A DNA stretch of 64,000 bases, taken from NCBI GenBank assembly GCA_019279435.1, contig JAAALK010000288.1:51341742-51405741 (forward strand), given 5' to 3'. Origin of the DNA: Zizania palustris. Lineage: Eukaryota; Streptophyta; Magnoliopsida; Poales; Poaceae. Numbering within the stretch: position 1 is the stretch's first letter; each line of letters starts with the position of its first letter. The notes under the pieces are model-generated. The model made no database searches and was not told the origin of the DNA. It saw only the letters and a program-made list of their open reading frames with translations. A program made the translations under genes and the position numbers. Of this stretch, positions 39,378 to 50,212 are shown piece after piece.

Positions 39378-41549
39378 ATGCCGAGGAAGGCTGCAACGAA
39401 GAAGGCATAGGCCCTTGGCACGAGTTTGAGCTCCGTCTAGGCCCAAGCGGTGGCGGCGAAGCCTACAGCGAGGCGCTTGGGGCCGAGGGACCTTTGGTCG
39501 CCATCAGACAAGTTCGATCAGACGCTGGAGATGAGGGCTTCGGCATCGATGGAGGAGTTTGTTCGTAGAGTCTGTGAGGGGAAGATTTCCGAGGGGATCC
39601 AGCTCCGAGTGCCTAAGGAATCGAAGACCACCCCGAGGCCTCAAGCTGACGAGGTCGTTCTTTTCGAAGCATTCTTCGAGGCTGGCCTCGGGCTGCCAAC
39701 AGTGGACATGCTGAGCAAAGTATTGAAGGCATACAACTTCAAGCATACTCACCTATCTCTGAACGTCGTGGCGAGGCTGGCGATCTTTGAATGGGCCATG
39801 AGGGCCCAAGGCTGCGAGGGGTGCACGGACGTCTTCGTTGCCCTCCACGATGCGAGCTGCCAACCGAAGCGGAGGGAGGAGGAAAACCGCGTGGAGAGGA
39901 GCGCCAACTTCCATCTCCGAAAGGAGTTTCAAGATGACTTCCCAGTGAGGGCTGTGAACAACAAGTGGTACTCGAAGTGGGACCATGAGTGGTTCTACGC
40001 TTCGGTGGGCACGGACTCCCCCCTTCAGAGTACTTACGCACTCATCTCCTATCAACACGAAGGCATAGTAAAGACGAGCCCTGACGTCTTTCGGTCGAGT
40101 ATCCTGCTTTTGCAGAGGGTGGCTTCAAAAATGAGCATGAGGTACTTAGCGGAAGAGTTCATCACCCTTCATCTTAGCCCCCTCGCCCTCTCTTGGCCGG
40201 AGGGTCTCTTCCAACCTTCGGGCTCGAAGGGGCCGAGCGAGGTGTCAGCGGAGCACCTTGGTAAGACTTTGATTTTCTTTATCTTCATACTTCGCAGAAT
40301 TAACTTATGCTGACTTGAAATTTTGATGAAGCTGCTCACGATGTATGGCCTCCAAAGGAGGCAAGCATAACCGCGGAGCATGTTGTTGGGGCTCCGACGC
40401 CTGAGGAGCAAGCTCAAAGGCTCGCTCTGTTGGGGTCTTGGGAGCGCTAGAACCGAGTGTGGACCTGGCTCGGTGCCGAGGGGGTCCAAGCGCTTCCAGA
40501 CTTCACCAGCTCAACACCCTAGCCAAGAAGCTCCAAGAGGAAAAGGGTGGACGACGATGAACCCGAAGCCTCGAGGGTTCACTTGGAGCTCCCAGCGGAC
40601 AAAGCCCCTGCCGTGGTGGAGCAAGCGGCCATGAACCTTGGCGTTGAGGCGGAGCCAGCAGATGCTCCGATGGCGACAACCGAAGCGGTGGCGCTAGAGG
40701 CTGTGACGGCGACTGAAGTGGTAGCGGCGGAGGCTGCAACGGTGACTCCTTCGAGCGCGGGGGCTGGGGCTCAGCCCATGCAGCGAAGGGATTGGGGAGC
40801 ACACATCGCTCCTACCTCCTTCGAGGACATTTCCTCATACGAAGGTAAACACTTGATCACCTTTCTCTTTACATTCATGAATATTGACTTGTACTTTTCT
40901 GCACATGCTGATGGTGGCGCGAGGCCTGTCGTGCTGAGCCCCATAGGGACTTCCAGCAGTAGCGGGAGTAGCAGCAGCGACAGCAGTAGCAGCTCGGAGT
41001 CTGGGAGCTCCTCATCCGAAGAAGACGAGGGGGACAACCACGGCGAAGGGGTCCCTTGAGCGCAAACCATAGAGTTTGTCGAAGTAGTGGACCAAAACAC
41101 AACTGCGTTTGAGCCTGCACTAGAGGAGCCAGTGACGGAGATAGTCTGGCCTCTGCTTCTAAGGGGACCCGTAACAGAGGAGCCATCCACTCATTCCATG
41201 AGGGCTACGTTGTTGCGGGGCAAGGGGACTTGGTGGCACAACTTAGCCGCTCGAGCCCCTTCGACCTCTTCGCAAATGCCTAGGAAGATATCGTCCAGGT
41301 GAGCGAAGCTTCACATGATCTTCGAGTCACACTTGCTTTTTTACCCAACAATTAGGATTTTCATGAATCTTTTCAGGCCTTCGCGCTGAATGCTATAGCA
41401 GCAGCCTCCATGGAACATCGAATGACCCTCTTGGCGGAGGAGAGGGACACCCTTCGGTGCCAGGCTTCAAAGTAGGCCGAAAGGCGAAGGTAGGCTGAAG
41501 CGGCGGTAGAGGCGGCGAGGTCCAAGGCAGTCAAGGCGAGGGAAGATTT
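39378..41549 (+). pseudogene. Tat-3 antisense gene, truncated by the Tekay LTR
   Basis: The homologue of the Tat-1 gene, starting MPRKAATKKA (39378). In-frame TAGs are at about 39408 and 39438; the frame then runs through the PF04195-type core (VVLFEAFFEAGLGLPTV; WYSKWDHEWFYA; MSMRYLAEEFI). Intron 1 is 40261-40331 (GT-AG). Exon 2 (40332-40844) holds PTPEEQAQRLALLGSWER, then a TAG, then an Ala/Glu-rich stretch. Intron 2 starts GTAAAC at 40845, but its expected acceptor CTGCAG reads CTGCAC. Intron 3 is about 41299-41376. Exon 4 begins AFALNAIAAAS, as in Tat-1, and is cut off at 41549. A five-codon deletion near 39893 also separates it from Tat-1. Confidence 0.75.
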
Positions 41550-42180
41550 TGTCGCGCCCCGATTTATCAAATCGGAACATTATTGAATTTCATAAGAAAA
41601 ACAATAATACAAGAGGTCCATCATGCGACAATCGTACATACGACAATATTCATGGTACGCAGACCATATTTATTACATCAGAGTTGAAATAAAAATAATA
41701 ATAAAAGTAAATAGCATGACGAACGCCTTCTTCAGGATCTTTGTTTGACTGGGTCGCTACTCCAGACCGTCTTCATAGTAAGCATCCTCTATGGGGTACA
41801 ACGGGTAGGAGTACAAAAAGTACTCAACAAGCCACCGCAAATGCAAGTAATAATGCAAGGTAATAACAATGGAAGGATCATGGCTCAAAGTGCGGAAAAG
41901 TACATTTTCAGTTATTTCATTAAGTGTAATCAAATTTTATCATGCGAAAATATAAACATGAACATCAATAACATCATCTAACTCGAGGAGTACGTTTTAC
42001 CTCCTCGCACAATAGTCCTTACATGTCAAACCATCATGCACATACATATTCAAAGTAATCTAACTGTGGGATGTCACACGACCCGCCCTTGACCGTGGGC
42101 TCGACTTTTCAAAAAGATTTAAGACTCTGATCAGAGATGTACTACTGTACCCACAAGGCACGCACACATCCCAAATGAGG
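41550..42180 (-). repeat. Tekay 3' LTR, distal piece
   Basis: Non-coding. It starts TGTCGCGCCCCG on + and runs to the junction with CACTA-B near 42181 (TCCCAAATGAGG | GAAGATTTGTCC). The junction is judged from where TNP2 homology begins. Confidence 0.7.
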
Positions 42181-42186
42181 GAAGAT

Positions 42187-44894
42187 TTGTCCATTGACTT
42201 TGGGCATTCAGAAGATTCATGCATGCCCGAACCACTGTATACTATATCGAAAAGAGTATGGATTGTTAGAGAGATGTCCGCAGTGCAACGCAAGTCGATA
42301 CAAACATCCAAATGACTATGTGGAGGACTACAATGACCACCAGAAGAAGAATAATAAGAGGTTGCAGAAGAGGAATAAAATGTTATTGAAGACCATCCTA
42401 GAAAAAAGACGGAGAGGAAAGTTCCAGCCTTAGTAATGTAGTACCTACCGGTGATTGATCGCTTGAAACGTATGTTCTCTAATCCTAGAGATGTTGAACT
42501 ATTAATCTAGCATTTCGTTGGGCGGAAGAAGGACGGAAAACTTCGGCACCCTGCGGATGCTAGGCAGTGGAAATCATTTGACCTGGCCCATCCAGATTTC
42601 TCGGACGATCCTAGAAATATCAGGATGGGACTTAGCACAGATGGAATGAATCCCTTCAGTGAGATGAGAAACCCACATAGTACGTGGCCGGTCTTTCTAT
42701 GCTTGTTCAACATTCCATCATGGTTGTGCCATAAAAGAAAATACCTTATGCTCACTACTCTAATTTCTGGTCCAAAACAACCTGGCAATGACATTGATAT
42801 CTTTCTAGAACCATTGATGGAGGATATTAAACATCTATGGGAACATGGTGTATGTGTGTGGGATGAGCACAAGAAAGAGCACTTCAATCTAAGAGCCATA
42901 ATATTTTGCACCATAGCTGACAACCTAGGACGCATGTCTCTAACAGGACAGGTTAAAGGAAAGACAGCATGTGTGTAGTGTGTGTGGACCAAACAGAATC
43001 TATGCATCTTCCATCATATGTTAAGACGATATATATGCGACACCACAGATTTTTACCAAAAAACCACAAATATCGAAGAAATAGGAACCATTTCAACGGT
43101 ACAATCGAGCTTGGACAGCCTCCACGACATCGAGATGGCAAATTTCTATTCGAAATGGTAAAGAATATCAAAGTTGTTTTCGGAAAGAAGAGGAAGAAAT
43201 CTGAAAAAATTTCAAAGGACGCTCCATTTAAAAAGCAGTCAATCTTCTTTAGATATTTTCCCTATTGGAAGGAGTTGGAGATTGGTCATGCTATCGATAC
43301 AATGCACGTTGAGAAGAATGTCTTTGAAAGCACCATCGGTATTTTGTTAGACATACCGGGCAAATCAAAATATGGACTCAAAGTACGAAGGGACCTTCAA
43401 ACTCTCGGAATTAGACCCGAGCTTCACCCACAGGAAAGGACCAATGGAAAATTTTTCCTTCCGACTGCTAGCTATAACCTCACAATTGACGAGAAAAGAT
43501 TAATCTGCATGTGCCTACATGGAATTAGAGTTCCAACAGGATTCTCAACGAATATAAAGAATATTGTCTCCATAGCAGATTTGAGGATGAGCGGCTATAA
43601 CACTCATGATTGTCATGTTATGCTTGGGCTATTCCTCGCCATCGCAGTAAGAGGAGTCAAACATTCGTTTTTGAAGATGGTGATAACACGCATGTGTCAC
43701 TTCTTCAATGTCATATCAAAGAAGGTGATCGACACTGAAGAGTTAAATGAATTACGTAAACAAATGAGGGAGACTATGTGTCAGCTTGAGATGTGCTTTC
43801 CTCCTTCATATTTTGATATTATGGAGCACTATATGATACATATAGCAGACCAAATCTTTGTTCTCGGTCCAATGTACCTGCACAATATGTATGCGTACGA
43901 GCATCTAATGGTTATCTTCAAGGGTTACGTATGAAATCGTGCTTATCCAGAGGGTTCCATGATAGAGGGCTACATGACTGAGGAAGTCATTGAGTGCTAC
44001 GTAGATTACATAAGAGATGGAAGACCAATAGGAGTTCCCGTGTCCCGGCACCATGGAAGACTCACCGGTAAAGGAACTAAAGGCAGGAAAATCATATGAG
44101 ACAATAGTTACCAAACAATAAGAGAATCACATTACAATGTAATGCATCAGTTAGCGATTATGAGACCATATGTTGAACAACACCTGCAAGAGCTTCGTGA
44201 AAAGAATGAAGATCACGATGAGCAATGGATTATGAAAGAACACAAAATTTATTCCACATCATGGCTGAGGGATCTAAACCTTTCGATTGGAGAAACCGAC
44301 GAAGAGATGATGATAAATAAATTGTCTTACGGTCCATTGAGCATGGTTAAAACATGGCAAGCGTATGACATCAATGGTTTCACATTCTATACCAAAGCAA
44401 AGGATCAAAAGAGTCAGCGCCAAAATAGTGGTGTCAGAGGAGAAGCAGAAGATAGCATTGGACAAAAGAATGCTTACTATGGATACATCGAAGAAATATG
44501 GGAACTTAACTATGGGAACTCTATAGAAATCCCTGTATTTAAGTGCCAGTGGGTCAGACATCCAGAAGGTGTGGAGGTGGATGATTACGGGTTTACGATA
44601 GTTGACCTTAATAAGGTGGCTTATAAAGATGACCCTTGGATACTCGCTCAATCCGTGGCACAAGTATTTTACATACTTGATCCTAAAGATGAGAAAAAAT
44701 ACATCGTTGCTCCAGGAAAACAAAGAATTGTTGGAGTTGATGGAGTCGAAGACGAAGAAGAATACAATCAGTTTGATGAGGTGCCGTTTTTCGTTGACAT
44801 ATCAAGGATCAATGTGGTTGAAGCAAAACTGTCATTTGGCAGCGTGATTCCTTATCTAGGCACCAATGGCGATGGAAAATTAGTGCAAGGCTAG
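42187..44894 (+). pseudogene. CACTA-B TNP2-type transposase, 5' truncated
   Basis: Recognised En/Spm TNP2 (Transposase_21) segments, in order: CPLTLGIQKIHACPNHCILY with CPQCNASRY (from 42187); VGRKKDGKLRHPADARQWKSF and LSTDGMNPF; GPKQPGNDIDIFLEPL; and GHAIDTMHVEKNVFESTIGILL (about 43283), a strongly conserved TNP2 block. The tail matches DUF4218 (SYFDIMEHYMIHI ... YPEGSMIEGYMTEEVIECYVDYI) and DUF4216 (EEIWELNYGNSIEIPVFKCQWV; DDYGFTIVDLN; DPWILAQSVAQVFYI). Stops are at 42431, about 42509, 42976, 43932 and 44097, and frames change. TNP2 is the main transposase and acts in the nucleus on CACTA ends. This copy is non-functional. Confidence 0.88.
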
Positions 44895-45017
44895 ATCATT
44901 TATGTTTAGCATGCGTATTTGTAAAATCAATTATGTCATTAATTGTTAAAACATGTTGAAGATCAAATGAGGATTTAATTAAACATCAATAGATTTTTTT
45001 AAAATATTTAATGTTTG
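44895..45017. other. CACTA-B spacer after TNP2
   Basis: AT-rich non-coding DNA that leads into the tRNA-box repeat. Confidence 0.5.
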
Positions 45018-45125
45018 GGGCTAACAGCAAGGTTCAAATCTCAAACCGCCTACCGGCAGCGAGGTTCGAACCTCGAACCGCATGGCCCCAAGTGAGCCCC
45101 CCGCACCACTGCACTACTAAGTGTT
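45018..45125 (-). repeat. tRNA-promoter-like repeat unit, CACTA-B copy 1
   Basis: The - strand has box-A-like TAGTGCAGTGG (45116-45106) and box-B-like GGTTCGAACC (45072-45063), with a second degenerate box B further on. Same architecture as 15070-15185. Confidence 0.55.
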
Positions 45126-45177
45126 TCACATCATTTTAGGAAGTGTATTATATGCTATATATATAATCCCTTCCTCT

Positions 45178-45290
45178 ATTAGTAGTGACGGACTGGATGA
45201 CGTCAGCATGCCCGCCACTACTAAGAGAAAATAGCAGTAATGGGCAGGATGACGTCAGCATGACCGCCACTGCTAATACACCTATATATA
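45178..45290. promoter_or_regulatory. Palindromic CACTA block with TATA box, CACTA-B
   Basis: Two AGTxxTGGnCxGGATGACGTCAGCATGxCCGCCACT inverted units (about 45182-45220 and 45236-45272), then TATATATA (45283-45290) and the leader CCGAAAACCTAGTTTCATTT shared with CACTA-A. It precedes the ORF at 45738. Confidence 0.55.
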
Positions 45291-45299
45291 CTTTTCCAG

Positions 45300-45737
45300 T
45301 CCCGCCATCCGAAAACCTAGTTTCATTTTCTAAACCCTAAACTCCCGTGTCGCCCCCTTCTCCCGTCGCCGCTGTCGACGTCCCGGAGCACGTCGCCGCT
45401 GCCCTCCGCCCGTCACCGCCTTCCTCGGAGCCCGTCGATCAGCGCCGCCCGTCGCCGCCATCTAGTCAGTAAAAGATTATTAACCTATCTTTGGTCTTAT
45501 TTTATTCGAGCTTATGGTTAAAATGATTTCTAATTGTTATATTAATTTATGCATGGTAATATAATTTAGTATAATATCACTAGTAGAATGCACTATAACA
45601 ATAATGTTTTTTAATGTACTATAAAAAATTTCTGAGAATAAAAAAACTCCACTATAACAATAATGTTTTTTAATGTACTATAATATTACTAGCTTAGGGT
45701 TTTTTAATGTTATATCAATGTGACAAAAAAATTGCAG
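45300..45737. other. CACTA-B leader before the Cys-rich ORF
   Basis: C-rich leader (CCCGTCGCCGC-type repeats to about 45465), then AT-rich intron-like sequence that includes a direct repeat of AATAATGTTTTTTAATGTACTATAA-type segments (45599-45682). It ends ATTGCAG just before the ATG at 45738, which suggests an intron in the 5' leader. Confidence 0.5.
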
Positions 45738-46235
45738 ATGGCTCCTCCTAAGATTGAACCAAACAGTGGATCCTCAGACTCTACATCAAGTGGCGTGTGT
45801 GAGGTTTGCAAATGCGGTAAACATAAGGTACATGATGGTATAGTTTGCAGTTGTTTGGCGAAGAAAGTGATTCTCATAATGGACTCCGACTCGGAGGACG
45901 ACTCACGATCACCGCAACCAGATAGGGTAAGTGTTGGCAGACGGAAGAATGATGAGACAACTGGTGGTAGAGGGAAACATGCCGAGGCTAGCAGTGGAAA
46001 AGGGAAGCATGTAGAGCAATGCGGCAGCAAGAGGAGGAAGGAGGCAAGATCCTCTTTTATGCAAATTTTATATTTTTATCATCCAATTCAATCATTGATA
46101 AGTTGTTCTCACTATCGCCGCCGCGTGTATTTTCTTGTTCAGGAACATGGAGAGTAGTTCAGACTGCCTGATGATGCCGAGTTGGTTGAGGATTGGCAAG
46201 TTGAGGCTTTTAATCTGTTTAACCAGAAATAGGTT
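45738..46235 (+). pseudogene. CACTA-B small Cys-rich ORF, unknown function
   Basis: Homologue of 13887-14470. It begins MAPPKIEPNSGSSDSTSSG, has cysteines CEVCKCGK ... CSC, an acidic MDSDSEDDS, and Arg/Lys/Gly repeats. TAG ends the first frame at 46157. The second segment (LPDDAELVEDWQVEAF) follows in another frame and hits TAG at 46231, where CACTA-A has a sense codon (YVG). No family is recognised. Confidence 0.5.
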
Positions 46236-47690
46236 GGGTTTGTGCCGAGGAAGAAGAAGAACGAAGCTCCAAACCATATCTGCCTTTTGGGTTTGACCAG
46301 TAGTGTGTTTCGATGTGTAAGCTGGTTTCCCCAGCCTGGACTTGTGTTTGTTTACTTGCTTTTAAATAAACATGATGTTTCAAGCGAGCCCCCACACCAC
46401 CGCACTACAAAGTCTCGATCATATCGTAACAACATGGCAACCTACATTTTTTATGATGGTTATAAATAAAAATACCTAAACCAAGGCAGGAAATGCCATT
46501 TTTTTAAATTTGAAAAGTTATGATGTATTTTTATTGTGAAAAAATATCAAGTTCAAATGAGGATTCAAATAACAATAAAAAATGTGCTGAGAATTAGAAC
46601 AGAAATGTAAAAAAATGTTTGGATGCTAGCAGCAAGGTTCGAACCTCAAACCGCCTGTCGGCAGCAAGGTTCGAACCCCGAACCGCATGACACCAAAGCA
46701 AACCCCGCTCCACTGCGCTACAATGTGTTTCTCGAAATGTATAACAAAGTATGTTAGATAACCCCCACCTCTCATAGTAGTGGCGGGCGGATTAGTAGTG
46801 GCGGGCACGCTGACATCACCAGCCCGCCACTGCTAATCCTTTTAGTAGTGGCGGTCGCATGACGTCATTGGCCTGCCACCACTAAGTCGAGTGACGTACA
46901 CTGAGGCAGAAAAATACCAACTTTTTAAATTTGATAAGTTATGATGTATTTTTATTGTTAAAAAAATTCAAGTTCAGCGAGGATTTAAACATCAATAAAA
47001 AAGTGCTGAAAATTTTTAAAAGTACAAAACAGAAAAAAAAATGTTGTTTTGGCGCCAGCAGCAAGGTTCGAACCTCAAACCGCCTGCCAGCAGCAAGGTT
47101 TGAACCTCGAACCGCATGGCACCAAAGCACGCCCCACACCACTGCGCTACAAAGTCTTTCTCGACAATGTGTGCAGTTTATTCTAGATAATCCCTACCTC
47201 TACGTGCACTTTTTTTGCATTTAAATACCAATTTCTATTAATGAAAAATACCAATTTTTGCAATTAGAATATTGGTGTTGTATTTTAATTGTACAAAAAG
47301 TTTCAAGTTCAAAGGAAGAATCAACTATAGGTTTTGCTTTCAAACCTGAGTCATTTCATCTCTAAACCCTAATTCATCCCCGGAGAATCTTAGGTTTCTT
47401 AACACCCTACATGATTATTTTCTCGAAACAATTTTATTTTTTATGACAACATCTATGGATCGATCATATCATAACAACATGACAAGTCTCATCTTTTTTA
47501 GACTTTATTTTATTTTTTGAGGATTAAAAAACTATAAAAACACAAGTCGATCGAGTGTTGTGGAAACCTACATTTTTCATGATGGTTTTAAATTTACTGG
47601 ATAATAACTAATTATAGAGTCAAAACATGAATATGGTTTTTCTATAAATTTTGGTGAATTATTTCATGTCTTGTAGTTCAAATTGAACTC
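46236..47690. repeat. CACTA-B repeat-rich spacer
   Basis: Contains a box-A relic (46397-46407), two full tRNA-box units on the - strand (46625-46725, box B 46677-46668 and box A 46720-46710; 47050-47155, box A 47149-47139), palindromic AGTGGCGGGC blocks (46780-46890) and AT-rich filler. The filler from 47455 resembles 14655-14870 of CACTA-A. No supported gene. Confidence 0.6.
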
Positions 47691-48185
47691 TGTTGGGGGA
47701 AAATATCCCATCTTCGGGGTTATTGCCGTAACAGCACAAAAGCAGATAATGGATTCGAAGACTTCCAGACGTCCATCTTCGAAGATACCCTGAGTCAAGC
47801 TCGAAGTACGAAGATAGGCATTGGTTCAGAGTACATCTTCGAACTAAGGCTTTTCGAGATCTTTATTACCAGCTAAGATGGAAGATTTATCTTTTATATT
47901 ATTGGATTAGTCTTTTACCATTTTAGCCCTATCAAGGGTACCGAATAGTTTCCACTATGTCGGTTGTAATAGAGGGGTAAATAGGTCTTTTGCTTACTAT
48001 TTGGGCCTATAAATACCCCCCATTTCACCCTGTAATAGGGACCGAATACAAGTTATTCAATACATACATTCGAACTATTCTAAGTTATTATCCTTTCGGA
48101 GGCTTAGAACAGTTCTCTTCACAAACACTTCGTTTGTTAGTTTCTATTCTACAGAAACCTGTTAGCGTAATCTTTTACGCCAACA
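47691..48185 (+). repeat. Tat-F LTR (495 bp)
   Basis: TGTTGGGGGAAAATATCCCA to TTACGCCAACA. The length equals the Tat-2 LTRs but the sequence is clearly diverged. TATAAATA is at 48008-48015. The preceding AACTC (47686-47690) would be the left target copy; no right LTR is present. Confidence 0.9.
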
Positions 48186-48505
48186 GTTGGCGCCGTCCGT
48201 GGGGAACCTAGTCCAAAAACTTCGTTCTCTACCAATTTCTTACATCATGCCTCCTAAGCGGAGCGCACCTCGCAATCCTGTTCGGAGGTCCTCTCGGATC
48301 TCCGGAGAGGCACCATTCGACATGGTTGAAGTCGGAGGGCCTTCGACATTCCCTCCACAAACTCCGGAAGGAGTTTCCATCCCTCGAACATACGAAGCTT
48401 CTCCGCCAACTCCTTCCATACTTCGACCACCCGGAGTCCCTTCTCCACCTTCCATCCCAATTCAAACTGATCCTACTAGTTCTCAAGACCTGGAAGATCC
48501 TTCTA
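48186..48505 (+). pseudogene. Tat-F primer site and gag N-terminus, truncated
   Basis: The primer site (48186-48205) is followed by a gag start at ATG 48247, collinear with Tat-2 gag (MPPKRSAPRNPVRRSSRISG). After about 86 codons the sequence switches to the CACTA Ulp1 gene. All later Tat sequence is missing, so this is a truncated element at a deletion junction. Confidence 0.85.
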
Positions 48506-48744
48506 ATAAATATGGGTACTTGAACCCGTCATTCATAAGCCAAAGTACACTGAACCCGGTACTAAACCGGGACAATGACAAGTACTGGACCGCCGGTCGG
48601 AAAAAATTTCAAAAAAAGATGTTCAATAAAGACCAAGACGCACATAAGAAGAATAAAAGGAATTGTGCCGCGTTGTATATTGCGCAATGCATGTATAAAT
48701 GGATTGACAGAGAAATGATAAGTGGGGCATATAATTTTAAGTAA
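48247..48744 (+). other. In-frame chimera: Tat-F gag N-terminus joined to CACTA-B Ulp1 exon 1
   Basis: The gag frame continues without a stop across the junction (near 48505, ...SQDLEDPS | NKYGYLNPSF...) into the Ulp1 frame as read in CACTA-A (SNKYGYLNPSLLSQST). It stays open to 48744 if unspliced. With the conserved intron (48741-48821) removed it could run on through exons 2-4. A Tat LTR with a TATA box stands directly upstream. Expression is not shown. Confidence 0.75.
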
Positions 48745-49519
48745 GTATACCAACTATATCCACTTAATCACGTTTTATCGATTATGAAACTAACATAATC
48801 ATATATTACTTCTTTCGATAGTGATCATTGGATTGCACTTCTGATATACCCGAAAGACTCAAGGGTTTATGTGCTCAACTCTCTCGACAAACCCAAAAAA
48901 GATTATCAAGATATATTAAATGTTATTCAATGTGCATACAAATACTACGTGGAAAGGTTAGGTTGCCCACATGATCCACAGAGGCCAAAAGATATGCATA
49001 TCAGAACAAACTATCCGGTAATATTATATTTTGAAATTTCTTAATTCATTTGATAAAGCCAAACTATATACCATTCTAACTTTGTCTATTTTGAAGTGTC
49101 ACAAACAACCTCTTGGTTCGGTGCATTGCGGGTACTACACGTGTGATTTCATTTGCAATGGCTTAGGAAAATTTGCGCGGACAGTCTCTGACCCCAGTAA
49201 AGAAGTAAGTTGATTTATTGTGTGTTAATCTAATATAACTTGCAATGTATGTACTTATATGTTATGTATGCAGGCGTCAGGTCCATCAACCATTGCCGAG
49301 AAGAGCCAACTCTCAGAATCAAAAATGTATGGAATCGTATCAAGGATGTGCCGCTTCACGATGCATGAAGTTCTTCATGAGCAAGGAGTATTCTTTGATC
49401 CTGAGGGTGAAGTGGCCAAACATTCAACTTTGTATGATTGGACCAGAAGAACAAAAAGGCAGGAACAACAAATCGCTAAAAATTTTGAAGCTGATGAGAA
49501 GCAAAGAAAAGATGCATGA
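48506..49519 (+). pseudogene. CACTA-B Ulp1-like cysteine protease gene (3' exons)
   Basis: Exons are about 48506-48740, 48822-49017, 49097-49204 and 49274-49519. All three introns are GT-AG and collinear with CACTA-A. The catalytic His (NFNDHWIAL), Gln and Cys (CHKQPLGSVHCGYY) are present, but the Asp motif reads VYVLNSL, so the catalytic Asp is Asn. The reading frame after splicing is open to TGA 49517. The native 5' part is replaced by Tat-F gag, and the Asp change makes protease activity doubtful. Confidence 0.75.
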
Positions 49520-49835
49520 GCATGATCATGTATTTGTGAAACATAAACCGCATGAGCATGTATTTTTGAAACAATGGTTAATTTTGAAATTTTGATAGAT
49601 GTAAAATTTTTAAACTTGATGTGTGATGAAATGTAAACTTTGTAAATTTGTAAATTGATTAGATCGGTTTTCGTTGTGTTGATGTGTTGCTGTTGTGGAT
49701 GTGTATGTGGATATGTGGATATGTGAATGTTTTGCTGCTGTGTAAGTCGATGGCTATGTGAAGCATATAATTTCTGTGTTTTGGTTTGTGGGACTGTGAA
49801 TTATGGATCACAGCATTGTGTGTTATGGGTTATAC
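49520..49835. other. CACTA-B 3' untranslated spacer
   Basis: Non-coding with TGTTGTGGATGTG-type imperfect repetition. Counterpart of 21974-22304. Confidence 0.5.
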
Positions 49836-50212
49836 ACAGCAGTGGCGGGCAGATGAGGTCAGCGTGCCCGTTACTGCTGTTGACACAGTGGTGGCAGGCG
49901 CGCTGACATCATCTGCCCGCCACTGCTATTGATAACAGTAGTGGCGGGCAGATGAGGTGAGCGCGCCCATTACCGCTGTTGACACAGTGGTGGCGGGCAA
50001 GCTGACCTCATCTGCCCACCACTACTGTTATCAATAGTAGTGGTGGGCAGATGAGGTCAGCGCGCCCGCCACTGCTATTGACACAGCGGTGGCGGGCACT
50101 CTGCCCGCTACTGCTAACCAGGGACAGCAGTGGTGTTAGAGCAGTGGCGGACTGGATGCCCGCCACTACAGGTCGGTTTTGCCCGCCGCTACAGTGTCGC
50201 TTTGTAGTAGTG
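49836..50212. repeat. CACTA-B right subterminal repeats and terminal inverted repeat
   Basis: At least six alternating GCAGTGGCGGGCAGATGAGG / complement units (about 60 bp per pair), then the terminus CAGTGTCGCTTTGTAGTAGTG. Many TGACGTCA cores seen elsewhere are TGAGGTCA here. Confidence 0.87.

Larger units (their letters stand above)
26475..41549 (-). mobile_element. Tat-3: partial Tat-type element, split by Tat-2
   Basis: Its 3' LTR is in two pieces (26475-26664 and 38238-38889), separated by Tat-2. It is related to the Tat-1 LTR (same AGGTTT-TATACTAGTTC and CTACGTCCAGT blocks). The interior (38890-41549) carries only the 5' part of the antisense gene before the Tekay element cuts it at 41550. 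The remainder, including any pol and the other LTR, is off-window. Confidence 0.85.
42181..50212 (+). mobile_element. CACTA-B: left-truncated CACTA transposon with TNP2 and Ulp1 genes
   Basis: The right end is a clean CACTA terminus: reversed it reads CACTACTACAAAGCGACACTG and ends at 50212. TTA (50213-50215) is the presumed target copy. The left end, left subterminal repeats and N-terminal TNP2 are missing; TNP2 begins mid-protein against Tekay LTR sequence. Gene order is TNP2, small Cys-rich ORF, Ulp1-like protease. Tat-F DNA interrupts it at 47691-48505. Confidence 0.85.
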
